NCBI GenBank assembly: GCA_029582265.1
Contig: CM055822.1
Location: forward strand, 39,585,058-39,649,057
DNA: 64,000 nt
From: Zoroaster sp. YZ-2022
Lineage: Eukaryota > Echinodermata > Asteroidea > Forcipulatida > Zoroasteridae
Direction: 5' to 3'
A model generated the notes under the pieces. It ran no database searches and had not been told where the DNA came from. It worked only from the letters and a program-made list of their open reading frames with translations. Of the stretch, positions 31,520-41,254 are shown one piece after another (within the stretch, counting starts at the first letter, position 1; the number at the start of each line of letters is the position of its first letter). Position numbers and translations under genes: made by a program.

Positions 31520-31605
31520 CAGCTCTTCTGCAAGTAATAGTAGGCTTCCAACTTTCTCCTTCAACAAAGCTGGAATTCCAACAACTGCTGCAGCTGCGGT
31601 TGCAT
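31520..31605 (-). CDS. Internal exon of the same spliced gene
   Basis: An 86-bp exon between acceptor (attgtctttctag|at) and donor (GAGCTG|gtaagtac). It translates as ATAAAAVVGIPALLKEK and VGSLLLLAEEL. It ends in phase 0, the phase required by the next exon at 30808. Two consensus splice sites with compatible phases and a conserved-looking protein support real exon status. It begins in the middle of a codon, so at least one more upstream exon is needed. The intron of 711 bp contains nothing recognisable. Confidence 0.5.
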
Positions 31606-33180
31606 CTAGAAAGACAATGTATAAAGTATGATATTTTTTTATATTTGAGTAACAAAAACAATTAGCCAAGTACTTAGTGAGGGTGAATTCAGGGCAAAAG
31701 GTGCAAAGTCGGTCAGTGAAAACATCATTCAACATGTAACCTAAAAAGCAGAAGGTTGAAAAATGGAATGTTGAGGGAAAAGACATGAAAAAATTTAATA
31801 AAAAACGTTAAATATTATGTTAAATCATGATCACCTCAAAATCAGACCCCATGCCATGTTTATTAACCACAATGTACACATTTCAAAAGTTTGTTTAAAG
31901 GCAAAAGCTTTTTGGCTGAAAAAAAAAGTGCTCGTTCTGCTGGATAGCTTAGGCCTATATAGCCTAGCTCTGCCCATGTGAAATTCCTGGGCAGAAAATT
32001 ACAGATGTGGTTGCGGTTTACTACAAAACAAGCTCCAATGTCACTGCACTAACGTTACCCCGAGTCTGATACTTTTTTATTGCTTAAATTTATTGCTTAA
32101 CTAGTAACTAGACGATAGACCCGTTAACAGTGCAGTTGTACTGGACTTCGTCCGTAGCCTTGCTGTGGTGTGCAGTAAAAATTGTTGACATTTTCCCCAA
32201 AATGTTTTTTTTTTCTTCGTCATGTTCTGCAACTTCATACCCTAATATTCTGCCAGCAAAAGACTCACTTGCCCAAGTCAAAAAATACTCCCGAAGAAGG
32301 CATCGATCCGATGGTTAGTTTTGGTGAAATTTTCATCAATAATTTTGTTAATTTTGTACACAAAATGTTTGGGAAAAAGTCTACAAGTTTTACTGCATGC
32401 ACATCACAGCAGGGCGGTGAGGTGGTTACGGAGGATGTCCAGTACTGGCAGTAGGCTACAAGTACTTGTTCGCGGGTAAATGCCTAACGTTATGTTCGTG
32501 CAGAATGTGTGCCCAGAATTAATCCACACAATGCGGTTCCAGATCATGAATTCGATTGCTGTTTTTACGAGCTTTTATATCCATTATTCTCTTATCAGGA
32601 GTACAATTGCTTACCTCGCTTTAGAAGACATTTCAGCTAATGTGTGCAGCATACGGTACCCGATGTGTGTGCAAAGAACAATGGCTGCCACACGGTTGAG
32701 CGGGTCATGTCATAGTGCAGAGTAGTAGTCTAGTAACGTATAACACGTTGCATTTTTCGATGGTTCCCAGCTCCTCATATTCGAATAGCGCAGTGCCGAG
32801 TACCGCAGTAGTTTTTAACCAATAGAAAGGAAGCGCGGCATCGCGGTTTTGACTATAGCCACTGAGTCAGTGGACTATCAGCAAAGTAATTACGGATAAC
32901 ACAAAAAGGTGGTAAAGCCGTGATGAATCGATTTTTTTTTGCTAGTTGGAACAGTTAAATGTATATTATGTAATACTATCTCATGCACAACACAAAGAAA
33001 ATGATGAATTATATTTTCACCACATCTGCATGTAATAAATTGCATCAAAAATTTGTGCATTTTGATTTTTGTGATGTAGCATTGTTATAAATATTAATTT
33101 GATCAAAGTAACATGCAAAAAAAACATTTAAATGTAACATTTATAATGAAACAAGACGTTTTGTTAATAAAACAAGACTT
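31606..33180. other. Interior of TA-flanked transposon, no gene recognised
   Basis: Mixed AT-rich sequence with short open frames that I do not support. The missing 5' exons of the minus-strand gene should lie here if the gene is intact. Confidence 0.35.
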
Positions 33181-33529
33181 ATTTCAATTAGTCACCAGCA
33201 TCAACATGGACTAGAATAAATTAGTCATTGTCGACCTCATATTAGTACTGCACTGATTTAATTAGTCATAGAACGTCGCCTAATCTAAATTAGTCATTTT
33301 GACTAATTAAAGAGCCCCAGTGACTAACTTATGTTTACAGTGTAATTCATTGTACTACGGTAGAAGGACTCTCGTTTTCCGTCACCCTGAAACTGCACCC
33401 GAATAAAAAGAGGCGCACATTTTGGTATCTCCCTTATATAAACGAATACCAATTTGCTTTGCAGCCCGTCCTCACTTGCCTTGTATGGGACCCATACATT
33501 ACTGCGCTTTCGAGTTTGTTAACGATCGT

Positions 33530-34190
33530 GATACCCCCAACATGATACACCTTAAAATATGATTGACATCAACGTTGATAATTTGATTTAACACCGTGTG
33601 TTTGTTCCAACAAACACTTGAGTTCTATTTTTAGGGGGTTAGGCAATGTACTGTGAGCAAACGTTTCTGAAACAGGTGAGCCCTGCATAAAACTGGTAAG
33701 TGGTTGCAAAAAATTCTTTAAAAAGCCTTAAAAAGTGGCGGTTGGATATTACATTATTTCCTCCTCAGCCTTATCAGTGAAAGAAAATCGAACCCAACGT
33801 CATCAAAGTTTAGAGCGCCCCAGCGGCAGTTTAAAAAAAAGGAATTATTTGCCAATCTCAGAAATTGAACCAAAGCAGGTACTAATGTTATTTTTTTATA
33901 ATCATGAGATGGTCATATATGACCTTCTAATCACGTGATCTGACCTTTACTTCCTGTCCAAACAGGAAGTTCAAATTCAACACATTATAACGCCAAATTG
34001 ATATGTCTTTTGAATATGAAATTGATATTGTTATTATAAAAGAGGACAAACCCTTGCACAATATGATATTGACATCATCGATGATAATTTTATTGAACCA
34101 GAAGTTCGCACAAACACCGTGTGTTTATTCCAACAAACACTTGAGCTCTATTTTTTTTTAGGTGTTCAAGTGACAGCGCGAACACCTATT
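33530..34190 (+). repeat. Dispersed repeat with 'caccgtgtgtttgttccaac' motif, two direct copies
   Basis: 33535-33640 and 34050-34150 both contain 'ttgacatca(a/t)cg(t/a)tgat' and 'caccgtgtgttt(g/a)ttccaaca' then 'aacacttgag(t/c)tcta'. The second copy includes flanking sequence from 33760 and ends in a palindrome aggtgttc...gaacacct (34161-34189). Related sequence in opposite orientation lies at 52965-53905. Confidence 0.7.
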
Positions 34191-34787
34191 GTTTTTGTAC
34201 TGTTTTTTTTATTATTTTTATTTTTTGGGTAATCTTTTTTCTTTCTTTCATTTCCCATATGAAAAGTATGGTGGCTAAAAGAGGCCTGACAAATCGGGCA
34301 AACGTTCATACCCCTATGTGGGAAAATGTCGTGGCAGAATTCTAATCGATCCAGCAATTTTGCCTGCAATTGGACATCGTTTCATAGCAAAGAAGAAAAA
34401 AGGAAAATTAAAAATGCCGACGCGCGAGTCTGAGGCGACGCGCGCAGAGACCGGAAACCGGAGACTAATTTGTTTGGCCTTTGGTTGAACAAAAAATACC
34501 TATTTGGAGAGGGCTGAAAATTTGTGTATAACTCAAAAACAAAGAATTTAAAAAGAATTACGGTCACTGTAATTTGGAGTTAATAAATTTTACAAATCAT
34601 GCTGGATCCACGTTTGGTTGTCATGATTTGAACAAAACAATAAAGTAGCATAGTCGAAGTGATTCAGAAAGTTGGGGGACGGGTAATCTTGAGTCACCGA
34701 AATAAATATTGAATAGCATCAAAAAGCTATGGACTAACTATAAATAGCATGCTTTGGTAATAACTTTATAAAAACTGCATCATTACA
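34191..34787. other. Non-coding DNA
   Basis: T-rich stretch then mixed sequence, including 'ggttgaacaaaaaatacc' and 'gagagggctg' (34485-34520), which resemble words of the satellite farther right. No gene seen. Confidence 0.4.
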
Positions 34788-35203
34788 ACGCAACGCCCCA
34801 AGCAAACTCCAAGGACTTCTACACACCCACAAGGATAAACCGATCCCAGCAACAGAGGGGAGTCTACAGGATCCCCTGTGAGTGCGGTAAAGTGTACATC
34901 GGCGAAACAGGGCGGAATCTCCCCATTAGACTAAAAAAACACCGAGCGCACGGCCGCAGAGGAGATTTCGAAAAGTCAGCCATCGTCAAGCACTCGCACA
35001 TCAAGGACCACCAGATAGACTGGCAGGGAGCCCAACTCATCACACCCATCGACGCATGGCACCCAAGACGCATCAGAGAGGCCATCGAGATCGTCAAACA
35101 CGACACTGTGCCACAGGACATCGGCTTCTACATCAGCGACATTTGGCGACCACTACTACGGACTGAAGGATCTTCTATATCCAAAGTCCATAACCCACCC
35201 TAG
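34788..35203 (+). pseudogene. Penelope-like element 3' end: GIY-YIG endonuclease
   Basis: The C-terminal endonuclease domain of a Penelope-like retroelement, which nicks target DNA to prime reverse transcription. Signals: GVYRIPCECGKVYIGETGR (CxC plus GVY...YIG), the conserved Arg in 'LPIRLKKHRAHGRRGDF', 'SAIVKHSHIKDHQIDW', and the acidic 'RRIREAIEIVKH' segment that would hold the catalytic Glu. An Asn/Gln/Ser-rich stretch precedes GVY from about 34788. The frame is open to TAG at 35201. The reverse transcriptase is absent, so this is a 5'-truncated copy; the domain itself looks intact. Confidence 0.8.
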
Positions 35204-35439
35204 ACTGAGGGATCTCCTATATCCTAAGTCAACCACCCTCCATCCCCCTGTGCTTGTTAACAACTGATTCAGTTCAGTGAGCACACACTCCTCTCCCCCA
35301 ACCCCTAGAATCCTAGTCTCAATAGTTCCCGCCTGCGCGCCTCAACAAACTAATCCTCCAGCTCCATTCATGGGATGATCCTCCAGCAGTCTACTTAAGC
35401 AGCAGCATTTTCCAGAGTCCGGCATTCTCAAAAAAAAAT
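35204..35439. other. Probable Penelope-like 3' UTR and spacer
   Basis: Contains a repeat of 'ggatcttctatatcc(a)aagtc' (35168) as 'ggatctcctatatcctaagt' (35209), then unremarkable C-rich sequence up to the first satellite unit. Confidence 0.4.
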
Positions 35440-38400
35440 TATCTCAGTGGATTGCAGTAATTACAGTTATTATTACAGTAATAATTTATGAATACCAACA
35501 CACAAAAGCACTGGTATGTGCGTCAAAATAAATATATATTCTAATGGTCCTTGGAAATTAAATCTCGCCAGTTCGGTTGAACAAAAATATACCAGTTTGG
35601 AGAGAGCTGGAAATTTGTGTATAACTCCAAAACAAAGATTTTAAAAATCAGCTTTAATTTCTGTGCGACATTATTAATTTCAATGGTAGCTGTTTCATTG
35701 TGTAGTAATAAACCTAAAGTAAAACTCTATTTTATCAGCGTGGCCAGGCCTACTTCAGAAAAAAAAACAATCACAAATCAATTGATCTCAGTGGATGGCA
35801 AATGCCATAGAATTATTATGTTAACAATGTGAGAGACCAAATTGGCTTTAATTACATGCGTCAAAATAAATCCATATTCTGATGGTCCTTGAATATTAAA
35901 TTTCGGCAGTAAGGTTGAACAAAAATATACCTGTTTGGAGAGAGCTGCTAATCTGTGTATAACTTTAAAAAAATGACCTCAGTGGATTGCAAACCTTCAG
36001 AGTTATTACAGTAATAATTTATGAATACTAACACACAAAAGCACTGGTACGTGCGTCAAAATAAATCCATATTCTGATGGTCCTTGGAAATCTCGGCAGT
36101 TAGGTTGAACAAAAAATGTACCTGTTTGGAGAGAGCTGCAAATTTGCGTGGGAGACCAAATTGGCTTTAATTACGTGCGTCAAAATAAATCCATATTCTG
36201 ACGGTCCTTGAATATTATTAAATTTCGGCAGTTAGGTAGGTTGAACAAAATATCTACCTGCTTGGAGAGAGCTGCTAATCTGTGTATAACTTTAAAAAAT
36301 TATTTCAGTGGATTGCAGTAATTACAGTTATTATTAGAGTAATAATTTATGAATACCAACACACAAAAGCACTGGTATGTGCGTCAAAATAAATCTATAT
36401 TCTAATGGTCCTTGGAAATTAAATTTCGCCAGTTCGGTTGAACAAAAATATACCAGTTTGGAGAGAGCTGCAAATTTGTGTATAACTCCAAAACAAAGAT
36501 TTTAAAAATCAGCTTTAATTTATGTGCGACATTATTAATTTCAATGGTAGCTGTTTCATTGTGTAGTAATAAACCTAAAGTAAAACTATATTTTATCAGC
36601 GTGGCCAGGCCTACTTCAGAAAAAAAAATCACAAATCAATTGATCTCAGTGGATGGCAAATGCCATAGAATTATTATGTTAACAATATGAGAGACCAAAT
36701 TGGCTATAATTACATGCGTCAAAATAAATCCATATTCTGATGGTCCTTGAATATTAAATTTCGGCAGTAAGGTTGAACAAAAATATACCTGCTTGGAGAG
36801 AGCTGCTAATCTGTGTATAACTTAAAAAAATGATCTCAGTGGATTGCAAACCTTCAGAGTTATTACAGTAATAATTTATGAATATTAACACACAAAAGCA
36901 CTGGTACGTGCGTCAAAATAAATCCATATTCTGATGGTCCTTGGAAATCTCGGCAGTTAGGTTGAACAAAAAATGTACCTGTTTGGAGAGAGCTGCAAAT
37001 TTGCGTGGGAGACCAAATTGGCTTTAATTACGTGCGTCAAAATAAATCCATATTCTGACGGTCCTTGAATATTATTAAATTTTGGCAGTTAGGTAGGTTG
37101 AACAAAATATCTACCTGCTTGGAGAGAGCTGCTAATCTGTGTATAACTGTAAAAAATTATCTCAGTGGATTGCAGTAATTACAGTTATTATTAGAGTAAT
37201 AATTTATGAATACCAACACACAAAAGCACTGGTATGTGCGTCAAAATAAATCTATATTCTAATAGTTCTTGGAAATTAAATCTCGCCAGTTCGGTTGAAC
37301 AAAAATATACCTGCTTGGAGAGAGCTGCTAATCTGTGTATAACTAAAAAAAATGATCTCAGTGGATTGCAAACCTTCAGAGTTATTACAGTAATAATGTA
37401 TGAATACTAACACACAAAAGCACTGGTACGTGCGTCAAAATAAATCCATATTCTGATGGTCCTTGGAAATCTCGGCAGTTAGGTTGAACAAAAAATATAC
37501 CTGTTTGGAGAGAGCTGCAAATTTGCGTGGGAGACCAAATTGGCTTTAATTACGTGCGTCAAAATAAATCCATATTCTGACGGTCCTTGAATATTATTAA
37601 ATTTTGGCAGTTAGGTAGGTTGAACAAAATATCTACCTGCTTGGAGAGAGCTGCTAATCTGTGTATAACTGTAAAAAATTATCTCAGTGGATTGCAGTAA
37701 TTACAGTTATTATTAGAGTAATAATTTATGAATACCAACACACAAAAGCACTGGTATGTGCGTCAAAATAAATCTATATTCTAATAGTTCTTGGAAATTA
37801 AATCTCGCCAGTTCGGTTGAACAAAAATATACCTGCTTGGAGAGAGCTGCTAATCTGTGTATAACTAAAAAAAATGATCTCAGTGGATTGCAAACCTTCA
37901 GAGTTATTACAGTAATAATTTATGAATACTAACACACAAAAGCACTGGTACGTGCGTCAAAATAAATCCATATTCTGATGGTCCTTGGAAATCTCGGCAG
38001 TTAGGTTGAACAAAAAATATACCTGTTTGGAGAGAGCTGCAAATTTGCGTGGGAGACCAAATTGGCTTTAATTACGTGCGTCAAAATAAATCCATATTCT
38101 GACGGTCCTTGAATATTATTAAATTTTGGCAGTAAGGTTGAACAAAATATCTACCTGCTTGGAGAGAGCTGCTAATCTGTGTATAACTTTAAAAAATTAT
38201 CTCAGTGGATTGCAGTAATTACAGTTATTGTTAGAGTAATAATTTATGAATACCAACACACAAAAGCACTGGTATGTGCGTCAAAATAAATCTATATTCT
38301 AATAGTTCTTGGAAATTAAATCTCGCCAGTTCGGTTGAACAAAAATATACCAGTTTGGAGAGAGCTGCTAATTTGTGTATAACTCCAAAACAAAGATTTT

Positions 38401-38785
38401 AAAAATCAGCTTTAATTTCTGTGCGACATTATTAATTTCAATGGTAGCTGTTTCATTGTGTAGTAATAAACCTAAAGTAAAACTCTATTTTATCAGCGTG
38501 GCCAGGCCTACTTCAGAAAAAACAACAATCACAAATCAATTGATCTCAGTGGATGGCAAATGCCATAGAATTATTATGTTAACAATGTGAGAGACCAAAT
38601 TGGCTTTAATTACATGCGTCAAAATAAATCCATATTCTGATGGTCCTTGAATATTAAATTTCGGCAGTAAGGTTGAACAAAAATATACCTGTTTGGAGAG
38701 AGCTGCTAATCTGTGTATAACTTAAAAAAATGATCTCAGTGGATTGCAAACCTTCAGAGTTATTACAGTAATAATTTATGAATAC
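35440..38785. repeat. Satellite-like tandem array, left part
   Basis: A higher-order tandem array. The marker 'ggtacgtgcgtcaaaataaa' recurs at about 36046, 36903, 37424 and 37947, giving periods of ~857, 521 and 523 bp. Each 520-bp unit is built of three diverged sub-units that each carry 'gtgcgtcaaaataaatc' (spacing about 124, 200 and 195 bp). The ~855-bp form contains an extra ~330 bp with 'taaacctaaagtaaaactct'. The Gypsy element interrupts one unit at 38785. Confidence 0.9.
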
Positions 38786-39491
38786 TGTGACGGTTTTGTC
38801 CTCTATCTGCGACCCGGGTCGGTCTCAGCCAACGTCAGCGAGCGGCAGCTTAGTAGGCCGGTGACGACGATCCGTTTGGGCGGCAGTTTACCGCCAGGCC
38901 CGCAGCGCACCACCAGGTTCTTATTCCTTCTCTAACTTAAAACACAACACACCCTCAGGGGAGGGGGAAGAGCACAGACAATGACGGAGACGAAAAGAGT
39001 TATATTGAAAGCCAACTCTGTGGTTATTTATTCTACCAGAACATGCGCCCCATTAACTCAAGGCGCGTCGCCTACGTCACATAATCTTCTTGGCTTAATG
39101 TTGATAATTGATTACAATGAATTGTACTGAATTATATTACCGTGATTTAAATGATTTACAAAGAATTGACACAGCTATGTGATTTATTAGACTGGCAGGG
39201 ATGCAAATTATTAAACTCACACCAAAATATGAGGCTCTTTCCTAGACTTGATTCAACACCCTTTAATCACCAGCTAGAAATATACGTCTGCACCCGACTT
39301 GCTGCAAACAGGGAAAAGAGAGCGAAACACGCCCGCTCCGTGGTTTTATAAAACACTGCTCTAGACTGGCACCCTCCAACAACTGTCACATATATATAGT
39401 AAATGACGGCTAGACACTAGCCAGGGTTACCGTCCTAATCCAGCAACCTAAATATTCGAATACACTCTAATCGATACTGCATTGCGTTACA
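38786..39491 (-). repeat. Gypsy 3' LTR
   Basis: 706 bp, ends TGT...ACA on either strand. It matches the right LTR through its whole length apart from the SINE there. It would carry the polyadenylation signal of the element transcript. Confidence 0.9.
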
Positions 39492-39825
39492 TTGGCGCCT
39501 TCTAAGTTTCGGTCAGTGTCTGACCTTAAAAACTGATATAAAAATACAAGCAATGCACTTACTTTATACAAAAATATAAAGCTCTCGACAAGAAACTTTT
39601 ATACAATGAAAAGGTAAACTTTAAACAACAAACTCTGTATTTATACAATGGAAAGGTAAACTTTAAACAAAAAAACTTTATAAAAACGAATGTTAAGAAA
39701 ACAAGGCTCTAAAGGCGTTAACAGTCAAACAAAATCCGACGGTAGGTGTCTCTCGCGATCCAAGTGTCCACAAGGCGAATTCCACGCTCCTCCATGCATG
39801 TCGCCAACAGTTCATAGTTCACCTT

Positions 39826-40840
39826 CTAGCGGATTCCAGCCACGAAGCTGGTTTCGAACACTCGCTGGGTGTGGTCTCTTGTGATCAACATTCCTTCTTG
39901 GAAAACACTGCGTGTCACCGTCTCCGTGATTTTCTTAACGGTGGCGATCTTCTCCAACTCCACGTTGGTTATCCCAGGTCCTACGCTTACGATGCCGCCC
40001 TCTTCCCGCACCAATCTGCAGACTCGAGTAGTTTGCTCAACTGCAGCATCATCTGTGGTGGTCACCGGGGCTTTCAGGAAAACAACATCGTAATGACGTG
40101 CGCGATGTTCATGTATGGTCTGCGTTGCATAAGTAATCACAGTTGTGGCACCCTCCTCTGTGATTCTCACGGGTTGTCCAGCCAGTAGGTGATGGATACG
40201 GAGTTCTGGAGGCGACTTACTTTCCTCCAATCGTGGGGTAGGCCCATCTGATGCCATCGCCTGCGGCTCAACTTCTTTATGCTGACTTGGGGAATTCGTC
40301 ACCCTTGATTTCGGAGCAGGCTCTTCTTCTACTTCCCACTGAGCCATCGACGTAGGTGACAATGACAGAACGATCTCTGCTACTTCCTCATCGTGCTGTC
40401 CACGCAGGCTGTCGGCTTGCACTTCAGGCTCCACAGGCGTCTCTAGAGCTTCCACCTCCTCGCTTGGCTGAGGTACTGCCACCTGAGGTGAAGCTGATGT
40501 CTTCGGAAGGCTTGTGTGCGCCACTGCTCCCACAGGCGGCAAAGTCTCCTCTCTAGGCGCTTTAGACACTGTACAAGGACTCTTCTTAGGTAGCTTTGTA
40601 GGCCGCTCCTCTTTGGCCGCCTTACCTCCATTCCCGGTACCAGCTGCACCTTCGGTAGAGCGACGTCGGGTATCCCAATCACGTTTCCGCTTCCTTTCTG
40701 GGGAGGATGTACTTGTCGCCTTCACGACTCTCATATTGTCGCTGCCTTTAGGCGTCTCTTTACGCCTACCCTCGCCTCCACGGCTGTGGCTTCTAGGCGT
40801 CTCTGTGTGCCCAGCCTCTCCCTCTAATTTGGAACTTTCG
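39826..40840 (-). CDS. Gypsy extra ORF b, uncharacterised
   Basis: The second ORF downstream of pol, in the position where env would be. First ATG at 40734 gives 302 codons, but the frame is open from 40840 and overlaps the zinc-finger ORF in the -1 frame, so it may be made by frameshift or splicing. The N-terminal part is basic (SPERKRKRDWDTRRR), the middle is Pro/Glu/Ser-rich and looks disordered, and the C-terminal ~110 residues look folded (ATTVITYATQTI, YDVVFLKAPVTTTDD, VSVGPGITNVELEKIATVKK). No signal peptide or membrane segment, so not an envelope. Unrecognised. Confidence 0.6.
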
Positions 40841-41117
40841 TGTGCTCACTGAAATCAAGGGTTTTTTCCTGGATCAAGTCGACCTCATCTACATCCTTAG
40901 GGTGGCAATCCCGGTAATGGGCACGGAGATTGTCTCTCCTACCGTTCTTGTGTGAACACCTTCTACACAAGTACTGGACCTTGGTCCCGTGCTCGTTTGC
41001 TAGGTGCCTATCGAGACTCCTCTTATGCATTGACATCTTGCATTTCGGGCACTGAGTCTTTTCTCCCTGTTGGTCACGGGGTGACTCCTTCTCCTTGTGA
41101 TCTCTTCCCATATTCAC
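40824..41117 (-). CDS. Gypsy extra ORF a, two C2H2 zinc fingers
   Basis: 97 codons starting MNMGRDHKEKESPRDQQ. Two Cys2-His2 fingers: CPKCKMSMHKRSLDRHLANE-H and CRRCSHKNGRRDNLRAHYRD-CH, both of the C-x2-C...H-x4-H form. A short acidic tail follows. It lies 137 bp downstream of the pol stop, in the same sense, and overlaps the next ORF. Its product could bind DNA or RNA, perhaps to steer integration or expression; that role is inference. Extra ORFs in the env position are known in Gypsy lineages, but C2H2 content is uncommon. Confidence 0.65.
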   Translation of the reverse strand: MNMGRDHKEKESPRDQQGEKTQCPKCKMSMHKRSLDRHLANEHGTKVQYLCRRCSHKNGRRDNLRAHYRDCHPKDVDEVDLIQEKTLDFSEHTKVPN

Positions 41118-41254
41118 CTGGTGCTTTTACTGCCTGCAACGACACACAAGGAAGAACTGGTTACTGTTGTGCTACCATACTAAACTGCTACTGTCACCGC
41201 TACTTATTATCTGTCGTTATCTATATAAAAATCTATGTACAAGCTCCTCCTCGC

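Larger units (their letters stand above)
28519..33342. mobile_element. DNA transposon with CACTGTAAACATAAG ends, TA target duplication
   Basis: 4824 bp in the LINE leader. Perfect inverted ends begin CACTGTAAACATAAGTTAG and the element is flanked by TA (28517-28518, 33343-33344); the empty site is seen in the left arm. Subterminal regions are rich in 'ttagtc'/'gactaa' in both orientations (28535-28750, 33185-33320). No transposase was recognised. It contains another inverted-repeat element (29545-30411) and two spliced exons of an unrelated gene, so it may be a carrier of captured sequence. Confidence 0.85.
5067..33495. repeat. Large imperfect palindrome (inverted repeat with ~3.1-kb arms)
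   Basis: The left arm, 5067-8155, is matched in reverse complement by 21422-24253, then 28391-28518, then 33345-33495. The right-arm gaps are exactly two DNA transposons. From outside in, each arm holds the first ~2 kb of a LINE, then the end of the Polinton. The outer border is sharp: left begins TGGGTCCCATACAAGG, right ends CCTTGTATGGGACCCA, and no direct repeat flanks it. The arms differ by many substitutions and small indels (for example the left endonuclease lacks about 60 bp present on the right), so they are not a simple assembly mirror. Confidence 0.85.
22547..33495 (-). mobile_element. LINE 5' half, right arm, split by two DNA transposons
   Basis: Same LINE as 5067-7046 in opposite orientation: endonuclease start 22547-22900, ORF1 22985-24253 then 28391-28460, leader 28460-28518 and 33345-33495. 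The pieces rejoin exactly when the inserts at 24254-28388 and 28519-33342 and one copy of each target duplication are removed. The endonuclease fragment has the ~60 bp missing from the left arm. Confidence 0.85.

Noticed and set aside
5067..33495. The palindrome as an assembly mirror artefact
   Set aside because: The arms differ by substitutions, indels and two arm-specific transposon insertions, which an artefact would not show. Long reads would still be the decisive test.
35617..38590. A 71-codon open frame recurring in several satellite units (also at 50245)
   Set aside because: It recurs because the satellite repeats. It starts at a GTG, has no protein-like features and is broken in other units.
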